Below are positions 48,335-56,868 of a DNA stretch of 64,000 nucleotides, in pieces. The position numbers and the translations under genes are program-made. Source of the stretch: JACCQS01 sp963766765 (GTDB lineage: Bacteria; Actinomycetota; Actinomycetes; Mycobacteriales; Geodermatophilaceae). Where the stretch lies: assembly GCA_963766765.1 (NCBI GenBank), contig CAVYBR010000008.1:62001-126000 (forward strand). The letters run 5' to 3'. The notes under the pieces were generated by a model. That model searched no databases and was not told the origin of the DNA. It saw nothing but the letters and a program-made list of their open reading frames with translations. Every line of letters begins with the position of its first letter. Position 1 is the first letter of the stretch.

Positions 48335-50692
48335 CTAGCCGGCGAAGACGGGATGCCAGAGGCCAGTTGCCAGGCTGACGGCGGTCGTGGCCGCGCAGAG
48401 CAGCGCGACGGTCACCACGAAGAGGTAGTCGCGGCGGCTGACGATGGACCCGCGGGCGTTCGTACGGGCGCTCGCTGTCGAGTCGAACCCGCGGGCATCC
48501 ATCGCCATCGCGAGCCGCGACCCCCGTCTGATCGCGCCGACCAGGAGGGTGAAGGCTGCGCCGGCGGCCAGGCGCACGGCGGCCAGCGGATTGCGGCCGG
48601 AATCGACGCCACGCGCGCGGCGAGCCAGCCGGATCGTGTGCCACTCGGTCACCAGCAGGGGCGCCATCCGAATGGCGGCCAGGGCGCCGAACGCCCAGCG
48701 CGTCGACACCCGGCAGTGGAGGGTGAGCGCGTCAGCCACGCGTACCGGGTCGGTGCTCGCGACGAACAGGACACCGGGCAGGGCGATCGCGACGACGCGC
48801 AGGGCAAGCGCGGCTGATTCCCCCCAGTTCCAGTTGCCGTTGCCGGAGAAGAGCAGATTGACCCACGCGATGCCGGCGGCGGCGAGCAGGATCGACCAGG
48901 TTCTGGCAAATAGCGCGCGCGGTCTGATCAGGCCGGCGGCGGGCAACAGAGCGAGTTCTGCTGCTACCAGCACGGCCGGGGTCAGGAGGTCGACGGTGGC
49001 CAAGGCGGTGAACGTGACCATGAGGATCGCCACGATCTGGGCCACCGGGTTGATGCTGCCCAGCCGAGTGGGCGCCGAAGGCTGGCCATCGAGAAGTTGA
49101 TCATCGGAACTGGTGGGTGTTTCCGCGGCCCCCGGCGTCGGAAAGTCCCCAGTTTTCCGATGATCAACATGGACTGTCGTGGTTCTCGTGGCCGGTGGGG
49201 TTAGGCGGAGCTCGTCGTCGGCGAGGTCGGCGACCAGACGTGGGTCATGGCTGATCATGCAGATGGCCGCACCGGCGTCGCGCGCTTCGGTGATCAGGGC
49301 CACGAGTTCGGTCCAGGTCGCCGGATCTTGGCCGAAGGTCGGCTCGTCGAGGATCAGTACGGACGGGCGCGTGGCGAGTGCTGTGGCCACCGACAGCCGA
49401 CGTTGTTGGCCGCCGGACAAGGTGAACGGATTCGCGTCGGCGTACGCGGTGAGCCCCAGCCGGACCATGAGCGCTTCGGCGCGATCGTGGGCCGCCGGGT
49501 CAGTGGCGCCGGTACGGAGCGGGCCAAGGGACAGTTCATCGCGCACCCGTCCGGTGAGGAACTGGTGCTCAGGGTTCTGGAAGACGGTGCCGATCCGGTG
49601 CACTAGGTCGCGGGCCCGCCAGCGGTGTGGTTGGCCGGACAGCTGGCGGTTTCTGGAGAAACCGCCAGCACCCCGAGCCCGGTTCTGGCGGTTTCCGCGG
49701 AAACCGCCAGCAGCCTCGAGTTGGTCGCCGCGGGATCCGGCCAGCCGCTGACTCGCGATCACCTTGCCGACCGTGGGCTCCTTGAGCCCGGCAAGCAGCA
49801 GGCCCAGCGTGGACTTGCCTGAGCCGTTCGGTCCGGTGATCGCCGTGATCCGTCCCGCGTACAGGTCGATATCCGTCGCGGCGAGGGCAGGCTCATCCGC
49901 GGGCTCACCCGGATAGGAGAACCCGACCCCGCGCGCCGAAAGCACAGGAGTCCCACGCGGAGCCGGGATCCGCGGGCGTTGCGGCTCGTGGCGGACGCCG
50001 CCGTGGGTCGGACCTCGTGGCGGGCGGCCGCTTTCGCCCGGCTCGAAGGAGAGCTCGATGACGCGATCGATGAGCGGAAGCCAGGGCTCGGCGTCGTGGT
50101 CCACCAGGATCAGGCTCGTCTCGCGGTTCTCGAGGACCCGGGTCACGGCAGCTCGGACGAGTTCGGCGCCAGCCGGGTCGAGCTGGGCTGTCGGCTCGTC
50201 GAGCAGGAGTAGGCCAGGTTCGATGACCAACGCTCCGGCGAGGATGAGTCGCTGTTTCTCTCCGCCGGAGAGTGCATGCGTCGGTCGGTCGACTGAATAG
50301 CGGAAGCCGACCGCATCCAGGGCGGCACGGACCCTCGGCCAGATCTGATCGGCCGGGACGCCCCGGTTCTCCAAGCCGAACGCGACCTCGTCTCCGGCTC
50401 GGGTCATGACCAACTGCGAGTCGGGATCCTGGAAGACGATTCCCACTCGATCCCGCGCCTGCGGTGCCGGATGGCCATCGACATGCACGGCGCCCCGGGC
50501 GTCGCCGGAGTCTGGGCCCAGCAGCCCCGCCATGGCAGCCAGCAACGTGGACTTGCCCGACCCGGACGGCCCTTTGATCAGGACGCGCTCGCCCGGCTCG
50601 ACCCGGAATTCAGCGTCGCGCAGCGCCCATTCCGTACGTCCGACGTACCGAAACCCGAACCCCCGGACGTCAACTCCTGCCGGCGCACTCAC
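48335..50692 (-). CDS. Fused ECF transporter: two ATPase domains plus T-component (YkoD-YkoC type)
   Basis: 785 residues from GTG 50692. First ATPase: IKGPSGSGKST, LSGGEKQRL, LLLLDEPTAQLD. Second ATPase: ITGPNGSGKST, LSGGQQRRLSVATAL, VLILDEPTFGQD, SHDPRLV. A five-helix EcfT domain follows (about residues 560-785), including STRWAFGALAAIRMAPLL and RLARRARGVDS, the coupling motif. In Bacillus these are YkoD and YkoC, two proteins. In the second ATPase (about residues 328-353), two family-A palindromes insert GGFRGNRQ and GGFSRNRQ, and the T-domain junction is a family-B repeat. The frame is intact. Longer frames to 51397 overlap the S gene out of frame and are not real. Confidence 0.87.
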   Translation of the reverse strand: MSAPAGVDVRGFGFRYVGRTEWALRDAEFRVEPGERVLIKGPSGSGKSTLLAAMAGLLGPDSGDARGAVHVDGHPAPQARDRVGIVFQDPDSQLVMTRAGDEVAFGLENRGVPADQIWPRVRAALDAVGFRYSVDRPTHALSGGEKQRLILAGALVIEPGLLLLDEPTAQLDPAGAELVRAAVTRVLENRETSLILVDHDAEPWLPLIDRVIELSFEPGESGRPPRGPTHGGVRHEPQRPRIPAPRGTPVLSARGVGFSYPGEPADEPALAATDIDLYAGRITAITGPNGSGKSTLGLLLAGLKEPTVGKVIASQRLAGSRGDQLEAAGGFRGNRQNRARGAGGFSRNRQLSGQPHRWRARDLVHRIGTVFQNPEHQFLTGRVRDELSLGPLRTGATDPAAHDRAEALMVRLGLTAYADANPFTLSGGQQRRLSVATALATRPSVLILDEPTFGQDPATWTELVALITEARDAGAAICMISHDPRLVADLADDELRLTPPATRTTTVHVDHRKTGDFPTPGAAETPTSSDDQLLDGQPSAPTRLGSINPVAQIVAILMVTFTALATVDLLTPAVLVAAELALLPAAGLIRPRALFARTWSILLAAAGIAWVNLLFSGNGNWNWGESAALALRVVAIALPGVLFVASTDPVRVADALTLHCRVSTRWAFGALAAIRMAPLLVTEWHTIRLARRARGVDSGRNPLAAVRLAAGAAFTLLVGAIRRGSRLAMAMDARGFDSTASARTNARGSIVSRRDYLFVVTVALLCAATTAVSLATGLWHPVFAG
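49094..49170. repeat. Family-B element (copy 4) at the ATPase/T-domain junction
   Basis: AAGTTGATCATCGGAA (49094-49109) and TTCCGATGATCAACAT (49155-49170, one mismatch) flank 45 bp with inner complementary ends (CTGG/CCAG). Translated as HVDHRKTGDF...SSDDQLLDG in the fused ECF protein. It lies exactly where ATPase and permease genes would be separate in relatives. Confidence 0.9.
49643..49668. repeat. Family-A palindrome in the second ECF ATPase (copy a)
   Basis: 26 bp, CTGGCGGTTTCTG followed by GAGAAACCGCCAG, centre TGGA with one non-pairing position. In frame on the minus strand it gives GGFSRNRQ. Confidence 0.93.
49685..49710. repeat. Family-A palindrome in the second ECF ATPase (copy b)
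   Basis: 26-bp perfect palindrome with centre CCGCGG rather than CTGCAG, keeping pairing. Starts 42 bp from copy a and in the same frame, giving GGFRGNRQ. Confidence 0.93.
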
Positions 50693-50722
50693 CGGGCCCG
50701 CCCGAAACCGGAGGCCGAGCGG

Positions 50723-50827
50723 ACATTCTCCGGAAAAAGTCGCATCAGGCCGGGACCAGACCGCACATTCTCCGGAGAAAGTCGCATCAGGCCGGGACCA
50801 GACCGCACATTCTCCGGAGAAAGTCGC
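50723..50827. repeat. Family-D 42-bp tandem repeat, two and a half copies
   Basis: Units start at 50723, 50765 and 50807. Each opens with ACATTCTCCGGAGAAAGTCG (first has AAAAA in place of GAAA) and continues with CATCAGGCCGGGACCAGACC in the first two. The array occupies most of the 146-bp gap between the S-component and ATPase/T genes. Confidence 0.92.
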
Positions 50828-50838
50828 GCAGTGCGCGC

Positions 50839-51552
50839 TCAGCTGCGGGTACGGCCCGAGGCGAATTGGGACAGCGCTCCGGTCGCGGCCAGCGCCTTCG
50901 ACAGCAGGACTGCGCCCACCCCGGCGATCACCAGCGTCGAGAGCGCTACGAGCCCGACATAGCTCAGCTGCCAATTGCCGGCCCAGGTCGGGTAGTAGAA
51001 CGCCAGATCCAGCATGCCGGCCATCGCCCCGGCGAAGAGCCCGGCCAACAGCGCGCTGGACCAGGTGTAACGCCGGTACCGGAAGATCGCGAAGCCGAAC
51101 TCCGCCGCCATGCCCTGCGCAAGGCCGTACAGGAGGGTCGCCACCCCGAACGGCGAGCCGAACAGGGTCGAGACGACGGCAGCCAGGGTCTCGGCGAAGA
51201 TCCCCGCACCCGGCTTGCGGACGATCATCGGCGCAAGGACTGCGGGTACGAGCCAGATCCCGTACATGAATGCTTGCGCCGGCGGGAACGCGGCGAAGGC
51301 CGGCCCGGTCGCGCTCCAGAGCAGGTTCCAGGCCCAGAACACGACGCCGAACGCCACACCGATGACGGCAGCGATGACGATGTCGACGGTCCGCCACCGA
51401 CTCTGTGGCGGCGCGGCCCCCGAATCGGGTTCATCGAGGACGGAGCCGTCCTCGGTCCGGGACTGAGTTGATGCAGCGGGCGATGGCGCGGCGGGTGAGG
51501 GTGCCGCGGGTGCCGGTGCGGTGGGTGACGGTGACGTGCGTGACGTGCTCAT
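50839..51552 (-). CDS. ykoE: ECF transporter S-component, YkoE family (thiamine-type)
   Basis: 237 residues. A disordered Ser/Pro/Ala tail (about 50 residues) then six helices: VDIVIAAVIGVAFGVVFWAWN, AFMYGIWLVPAVLAPMIVRKPGAGIFAETLAAVVSTLFG (YkoE signature), TLLYGLAQGMAAEFGFAIFR. Binds thiamine or its hydroxymethylpyrimidine precursor. A TPP riboswitch directly upstream supports this. GGAGG ribosome site at 51557-51561, five bases before ATG. Downstream ATPase/T fusion completes the transporter. Confidence 0.93.
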   Translation of the reverse strand: MSTSRTSPSPTAPAPAAPSPAAPSPAASTQSRTEDGSVLDEPDSGAAPPQSRWRTVDIVIAAVIGVAFGVVFWAWNLLWSATGPAFAAFPPAQAFMYGIWLVPAVLAPMIVRKPGAGIFAETLAAVVSTLFGSPFGVATLLYGLAQGMAAEFGFAIFRYRRYTWSSALLAGLFAGAMAGMLDLAFYYPTWAGNWQLSYVGLVALSTLVIAGVGAVLLSKALAATGALSQFASGRTRS

Positions 51553-51564
51553 GAGTCCTCCAAA

Positions 51565-51643
<79 letters not shown>

Positions 51644-51669
51644 TTTGCTTCTTCTGTTGTGGGTCCAGC

Positions 51670-52452
51670 CTAGCTCTTCGCCGAGCCCGACTTTCCGCGC
51701 GCCAGCGGCGTACGGGCGAACAGCTTGGGCCACAGCGCGTTGGGTACGAGCCGGGCGGTCTTCATCAGCAGCATCATCGGCAAGGGAAAGACGATCTCGG
51801 TCTTTTCGCGGGCGATTCCGTCGGCGATGATCCGCGCCGCCTTGTCGGCCTCGATCATGAACGGCATCGGGAACTTGTTCGTCGCGGTCAGGTCAGTCCG
51901 TACGAAGCCTGGGCTGATCGTCTGCACCCGAATGCCGCGCGGACCCAGACTCCCGCGCAACGACTCGAGCAGGTTGATCAGCGCTGCCTTCGAGGCTCCG
52001 TAGCCCTCGCTACCCGGCAGCCCGCGGTAGCCCGCGACCGACGCCATTCCGGCGATCACGCCGCGTTTGTGCTCGAGCATGGTCGGCAGCAGGGCTTCGA
52101 TGCAGTTCACGGTGCCCATGACGTTGGTGTCGAAGATCCTCCGGAACGCCTCAGCTTCGAATCTGTTGATCTTCACTTGTTGCCACGTGCCCGCGTTGAG
52201 TATCGCGACATCGATGCTGCCGAGCGCATCGCGTACCGACTTCACCGCTGCGGTCACTGCTGCTCCGTCGGTGATGTCGAGCGGCTCGACATGCATCCGT
52301 CCCTGCGAGATCGCCTCCAGTCCCTCGCGGCGCCGGGCACTGATCGCGACCCGCCCGCCGCGCCGGTGCAGTTCCTCGGCGAGGCCCGCCCCGATCCCGC
52401 TGGAGGCACCGGTGATCCAGAACGTCGTGCCCGCGATCTTCACCTGGTCCAC
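51670..52452 (-). CDS. SDR family oxidoreductase
   Basis: 260 residues. Cofactor motif ITGASSGIGAGLAEELH, LNAGTWQQVKIN, catalytic VIAGMASVAGYRG (Ser) and EGYGASKAALINLLESL (Tyr/Lys). C-terminal about 50 residues (KTARLVPNALWPKLF) basic and hydrophobic, as in membrane-associated members related to DltE/lipid SDRs. Lies 97 bp downstream of the CFA gene and could modify a lipid. Confidence 0.9.
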   Translation of the reverse strand: MDQVKIAGTTFWITGASSGIGAGLAEELHRRGGRVAISARRREGLEAISQGRMHVEPLDITDGAAVTAAVKSVRDALGSIDVAILNAGTWQQVKINRFEAEAFRRIFDTNVMGTVNCIEALLPTMLEHKRGVIAGMASVAGYRGLPGSEGYGASKAALINLLESLRGSLGPRGIRVQTISPGFVRTDLTATNKFPMPFMIEADKAARIIADGIAREKTEIVFPLPMMLLMKTARLVPNALWPKLFARTPLARGKSGSAKS

Positions 52453-52470
52453 CTTGTCATGTCGCTATTT

Positions 52471-52496
52471 CGGCCGGTTGTGTAGCCAACCGGCCG
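52471..52496 (-). terminator. Hairpin between CFA synthase and SDR genes
   Basis: CGGCCGGTTG and CAACCGGCCG form a perfect 10-bp stem with a six-base loop, between the CFA stop (52549) and SDR start (52452). On the minus strand it is followed by AAATAGCG, not a T-run, so termination is uncertain. Confidence 0.5.
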
Positions 52497-52548
52497 GAAT
52501 GGGGGGTGCGGAGGCAAGAGATGCCTGAGTACGGGCGGTCGGGCGCGC

Positions 52549-53844
52549 TCAGTGCTTCGCGAACGGGTTGCGCGCCAAGCCGAGTTGACTGACGCCCAGA
52601 TAGCCGACCCGGAATCCGGCCTCGCAGTAGCCGAGGTAGAACTCCCACATCTGCCGGAAGGTCTCGTCGAACTCGCCCTGCCCCTTGAGCTGCGGCCAGG
52701 CGGCAACGAAGCGGTCACGCCACTGCTTCAGCGTGTACGCGTAGTGCGGACCCATGTCGCGACGCTCCACAATGGACAGTTTCGTGTGCTGACGCAGGTT
52801 CGTCTCGATCGCGCGGATCGACGGGATGATCCCGCCCGGAAACACGTACTTGTGGATCCAGCCGTAGGACTGCCGGGTGGCCACCATCCGGTCGTGCGGC
52901 ATGGTGATCGACTGGAGCCCCACCCGGCCGCCCGGCTTGAGCAACCGGTCCAGCGCAGCGAAGTACGTCGGCCAGAAGTCCTCGCCGACGGCTTCGATCA
53001 TCTCCACCGAAACCACGGCGTCGTACGTACCGTGCGCGTGCCGGTAGTCCTGCAACCGGACCTCGACCAGATGCGAGACGCCGGCTTCCTCGGCGCGGAT
53101 CCGCGCAAGTTGCGCCTGCTCGGTGGACAGCGTCAGGGTCGTCACGCGTGCGCCACGCTCGGACGCGGCGCGGATAGCCAGTGCGCCCCAACCCGTTCCG
53201 ATCTCGAGGACATGGTCCCCGGCGCCGACGCGCGCTAGGTCCAGGATGCCGTCGACCTTGCGGAGTTGGGCCGACTCAAGGTCGTCGCCCTCCTCGAACC
53301 AGGCAGATGAATACATCATCGACGGGTCCAGAAACGCTTCGAACAGCGAGTTCGACAAGTCGTAGTGCCGCGCGATGTTCTCCTGCGCCTGGTCGACGGT
53401 GTTCTGCTCCTCGACCGGCTGAGTGCGCTCGACGACGTTGCGCAGCCGCTGCAGGGTCGGGTGAATCAGCGTGGAGATCCGTGCGGCGAACGGAGTGAGC
53501 AGGTCTGCCAGGTCGGTGCCGGGGCCGGTGGTCCAGTCGCCGACCATGTACGCCTCACCGAAGCCGATCTTGGCATCGGAGCCGAGTCGGGCGAAGAACG
53601 CGTCCGGTCGGACCAGGGTCATCACAGGTGCGGTACGACCACCCGCACCGATCGTCCTGCCGTCGGGCCAACGAACCCGCACTGCCAAGCCGTGCACCGC
53701 GCGCCGGAACAGCTTCTCGGCGATCGCGGCCTTGAACTTGTTCGTCGGTGGGTCGGCGAGACCTGGCCACAGACCCTCATTCGGGCGCGGGATCACTCGC
53801 GCAACACGGACAGCTTCGATGGGACGGTTCAGGGTGCTGGTCAT
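52549..53844 (-). CDS. Cyclopropane-fatty-acyl-phospholipid synthase family methyltransferase
   Basis: 431 residues from ATG 53844. N-terminal lipid-binding domain (VRWPDGRTIGAGG, GFGEAYMVGDWTT) followed by SAM domain: QENIARHYDLSNSLFEAFLD, VLEIGTGWGALAIRAA, SVEMIEAVGE, FPGGIIPSI and YAYTLKQWRDRFV, the CFA/CMAS landmarks. Methylates a double bond in membrane phospholipids, or makes a branched fatty acid. Ends SLG-VSQLGLARNPFAKH. The reading frame runs 66 bp upstream, but the ATG is two bases from the DUF1365 stop. Confidence 0.92.
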   Translation of the reverse strand: MTSTLNRPIEAVRVARVIPRPNEGLWPGLADPPTNKFKAAIAEKLFRRAVHGLAVRVRWPDGRTIGAGGRTAPVMTLVRPDAFFARLGSDAKIGFGEAYMVGDWTTGPGTDLADLLTPFAARISTLIHPTLQRLRNVVERTQPVEEQNTVDQAQENIARHYDLSNSLFEAFLDPSMMYSSAWFEEGDDLESAQLRKVDGILDLARVGAGDHVLEIGTGWGALAIRAASERGARVTTLTLSTEQAQLARIRAEEAGVSHLVEVRLQDYRHAHGTYDAVVSVEMIEAVGEDFWPTYFAALDRLLKPGGRVGLQSITMPHDRMVATRQSYGWIHKYVFPGGIIPSIRAIETNLRQHTKLSIVERRDMGPHYAYTLKQWRDRFVAAWPQLKGQGEFDETFRQMWEFYLGYCEAGFRVGYLGVSQLGLARNPFAKH

Positions 53845-53846
53845 GG

Positions 53847-54714
53847 CTACTGGACCCCTTTCTGGGGCGTGTGAACGGGACGGGGGACGACTGGCAGGCG
53901 CCGCGCCCACAACTTGATGCCCTGGTAGCGGATGAGTGCGCTGACCAGCAGGGGCATGAACGGATAGCGAAGGGCCGCACGAAGTACGGCGCCGCCGGTG
54001 GCCGGCCGGCGGCGTCCGCGCAGGGTGGCGGTGAACGGGGTTCGGCCGTCCTTGCGCAGAGCCATCGTGACCGACAGCTCATCGGCTGGCGGGGAGAAGC
54101 GCATGACGTACTGCCCGACCATGTCGAAGAACGGCGAGACATAGAGCTGCTTGTCCGCATTCGCGCGGCCGGAGTCGTCCGGGCGGAGGAGGTAGACGTG
54201 CCGTTCGCCGTACGTGTTGTGCACCTCGGCGAGGAGGGCCACGAGGGCATCGTCGGCGGCGTAACACCAATGCACCGAGATCGGGTTGAACACGTACCCG
54301 GCGACCCGAGCGTTGGCCAACATGATCACGCGCGCCGCCGGTGAGGTCGATGTCGGTGTCAGCAAGGTAGGCGACGACGTTGTCCTTGATCGACCGGTTC
54401 GGATCCCCGAGGTGATCGCGGCCCTCGAAGCGGGCGACCCAGTTCAACAGTTTGGGAAAGGTCGGCAGGGCGTCGAGGTCGACCAGCCACATGTAGACGC
54501 CGTAGGTGAAGGAGTTCTCGATCGGCATCCGCCGGGTGTGCCCGACCCGGGCGTAGTAGAGCGCCGGCGTCTGGATGTCCGTGCTGGAGGCACCGGATTG
54601 CGCTGACTCAGGGTGGCCCTGAGTCGAAAGATTCGCATCAGGGTGGCCCTGAGTCGAAACATTCGCATCAGGGTGGCCCTGAGTCGAAAGGATCCGCGCG
54701 CGGGTGGCGGTCAC
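53847..54714 (-). pseudogene. DUF1365 family protein, split by a single frameshift
   Basis: DUF1365 sequence is continuous but in two frames. N-terminal part from ATG 54714: ALYYARVGHTRRMPIENSF, YGVYMWLVDLDALP, YLADTDIDLTGG. It then continues in the next frame with ARVIMLANARVAGYVFNPIS and HWCYAADDALVALLAEVHN. The switch is at a GGCGGCGCGCG run near 54335. One base lost or gained would restore it, so this may be a sequencing error. The first about 40 residues are STQGHPDAN repeats coded by three family-C units. ATG overlaps the stop of the FAD gene (ATGA). Confidence 0.75.
54604..54680. repeat. Family-C triple repeat inside the DUF1365 N-terminus
   Basis: Three units TCAGGGTGGCCCTGAGTCGA, spaced about 27 bp (spacer AA(A/C)A/GTTCGCA), on the plus strand. 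In the minus-strand gene they encode STQGHPDAN, STQGHPDAN, STQGHPES. Confidence 0.9.
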
Positions 54715-56003
54715 CAGGTCACCCCGAAGGACTCGGCGGCCCGTACGCCCGCGGCGCAGCCGTCCTCGTGGAAGCCCCAGCCGTGATACGCGCCCGCGAA
54801 GGCAGTTCGACCAGTGTTCAACGAGGGCAACAACCGCTGGGCGGCAACGGAGGTCGGCGTGTAGAGCGGGTGGTCGTACACCATCCGGTCCAGAACCGTG
54901 GCCGGGTCGATCCGCGAGTTGCTGTTGAGCGTCACCAGGTAGTTCACCGGCTCGTCCATCTGTTGCAGCTTGTTCATCCAGTACGTGACTTGAACCCGAT
55001 CCACGTTCTGCGCACAGGAACTCATTAAGTAGTTCCAGCTTGCCCGAGCGTTCTCGGCGTTGGGAAGCACCGTGGTATCGGTGTGCAGCAGGGTCTCGTT
55101 GGTCGAGTACTCGAACGCCCCCAGCACCGACCGCTCGGCAGCGGTTGGATCGCCGAGCAGGCGCAGTGCCTGATCAGGATGGGTGGCGATGACGACGACG
55201 TCACGACGATGGTGCTGGCCGTCCTCGTCCACGATCTCGACGCCATCTGTCGTACGGCGCAGTGTCCGGACCGGAGCCGACGTCTGCACGGCAGTCAGGC
55301 TCTTGACCGCCTTGTCCACGTACGTCCGTGAACCGCCGACCACGGTGCGCCAGGTGGGCGAGTTCTGCACGGTCAACATGCCGTGGTTGTCCAGGAATGT
55401 GAACAGGTAGCGGGCCGGGTATTGCATCGACAGCTCGGTGCCCGAGGACCACACGCAGGAGACAACCGGGATCATGAAGTGCTGGACGAAGTAGTCGGAA
55501 TAGCCGCCAGTTGCCAAGAAGGCGCCGAGAGTGATCGAGTCGGTCGTCGCCGAGTCGGCCGCGAGCAGCCGGTGGGCCTGCCGGTGGAAGCGCTTGACCT
55601 CCAACAGCATCCGGACGAATCGCGGGTCGGCCAGACGCTTGCGCTGCGCGAACACCCCGTTCAGCCCGCGCGCCCCGGCGTACTCGAGGCCGCAGCCCTC
55701 GCACTTGATGGACATGCTCATCTCGGTGCTCTGTGTGGCCACGCCGAGCTCGGCGAACAAGCGCAGGAGGTTCGGGTACGTGCGCTCGTTGTGCACGATG
55801 AAACCGGTGTCGACTGGGATGATCCGGCCGTCGGAGGTAGGAACGTCGTGGGTGTGTGCGTGCCCGCCGATCCGGTCGTCGGCCTCGAACAGGGTGACGT
55901 CGTACCTGCGCTGGAGCAGGTACGCCGAGGTCAACCCGGCGACGCCGCTGCCGACAACGGCGGCGGTAGGCCGCCGCGTCGAGGCCGCATCGTCAGTCGT
56001 CAT
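54711..56003 (-). CDS. FAD-dependent amine-oxidase-like oxidoreductase (UfaO/desaturase-like, lipid operon)
   Basis: 430 residues. Dinucleotide site VVGSGVAGLTSAYLL, LFEADDRIGGHAHTHDV, a substrate region VHNERTYPNLLRLFAELG, VKCEGCGLEY-type Cys pair and a C-terminal FAGAYHGWGFHEDGC. This family (often called NAD/FAD-binding protein) forms a conserved operon with DUF1365 and a CFA-like methyltransferase in many bacteria, where products include furan or branched fatty acids. It should oxidise the fatty acyl product. First gene of that operon. Confidence 0.9.
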   Translation of the reverse strand: MTTDDAASTRRPTAAVVGSGVAGLTSAYLLQRRYDVTLFEADDRIGGHAHTHDVPTSDGRIIPVDTGFIVHNERTYPNLLRLFAELGVATQSTEMSMSIKCEGCGLEYAGARGLNGVFAQRKRLADPRFVRMLLEVKRFHRQAHRLLAADSATTDSITLGAFLATGGYSDYFVQHFMIPVVSCVWSSGTELSMQYPARYLFTFLDNHGMLTVQNSPTWRTVVGGSRTYVDKAVKSLTAVQTSAPVRTLRRTTDGVEIVDEDGQHHRRDVVVIATHPDQALRLLGDPTAAERSVLGAFEYSTNETLLHTDTTVLPNAENARASWNYLMSSCAQNVDRVQVTYWMNKLQQMDEPVNYLVTLNSNSRIDPATVLDRMVYDHPLYTPTSVAAQRLLPSLNTGRTAFAGAYHGWGFHEDGCAAGVRAAESFGVTW

Positions 56004-56035
56004 CGCTCGGGTGCTCCCTCAGGTGTTGCTCAAGA

Positions 56036-56722
56036 TCAGAGCGGCGCGGTCAGCCCGGCCGGTGGTGCCTGTTGGAATGCATTCGTCAGCGCGGGCCCGA
56101 ACGGTTCGATTCCGAGTCCGCCGAGCACCACCTCCGCGACCAGGTTGTGCCACGCGTTGGCGCGGCGGAGCATGCCGTGCCCACCGGGCAGTGTGAACCG
56201 AGCGGTACGGGGTGCCACGCGCTTGGCCCGGAGGGCGTAGTCGAGCGAGCCCCGTGCCGGTACCCAGCGATCGGCCCGGCCGTGGGCGATCACCAGCGTT
56301 TTGTCGCGCAACTGTTGCACCGGATCGCCGGGCGGAACCCACGGAGCAAGGGCACAGACCGCCCGTACGGCGGGATGACCGGCTGCCCGGATCACGGCCC
56401 GCCCACCCATCGAATGGCCGACGAGCACGACCGGGAGGTCGCCGTACCGGCGGCGCACCTCGTCCAAAGCCCAGAGCGCGTCGTTCGCGGCGTCGGCCCG
56501 GTCCCCGTTCCAGCCGGCGACGCGGTAGCGGAGCAGCCATGGCTCGATCCCGTGCTCCACCAGCCGGTCCCGTACGGCGCGCTCGATCGCTCGCATGCGG
56601 AGCAGGGACAGGGCGGTATCCGACGGCGGGGTCACGCTGTCCGCGGTGCCGCCGTGGCAGAAGAGCGTGACTGCTGTCGGTGACTGGTTCAGGGACGTCA
56701 CGTCGACCGACGGGCGGCTCAT
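56036..56722 (-). CDS. Alpha/beta hydrolase
   Basis: 228 residues from ATG 56722 (GTG 56734 is in frame). TLFCHGGTADSV, the nucleophile elbow VVLVGHSMGGRAVIRAAG (Ser), KTLVIAHGRADRWVP (Asp) and LPGGHGMLRRANAW (His) make a complete triad. RAL-family-like small hydrolase of unknown ester. It ends 33 bp upstream of the FAD-oxidase start and may belong to the lipid operon. Confidence 0.88.
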   Translation of the reverse strand: MSRPSVDVTSLNQSPTAVTLFCHGGTADSVTPPSDTALSLLRMRAIERAVRDRLVEHGIEPWLLRYRVAGWNGDRADAANDALWALDEVRRRYGDLPVVLVGHSMGGRAVIRAAGHPAVRAVCALAPWVPPGDPVQQLRDKTLVIAHGRADRWVPARGSLDYALRAKRVAPRTARFTLPGGHGMLRRANAWHNLVAEVVLGGLGIEPFGPALTNAFQQAPPAGLTAPL

Positions 56723-56868
56723 GGTGGCGGTCACGCTACAGCGCCGCTACTGGGTGTGATCCGGGAGTCTAGGTCGGTCATAACACCAGTTCGTAACGCG
56801 CGGCGCGCCCGGATTGATGGCAACTTTCCGTTGACCGCTCACTTTGCATCAGAATGCCTTTTCCGGCA

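Noticed and set aside
50693..51397. N-terminal extension of the ECF fusion frame up to 51397
   Set aside because: It runs out of frame through the S-component gene and the family-D array; the ATPase homology starts at GTG 50692.
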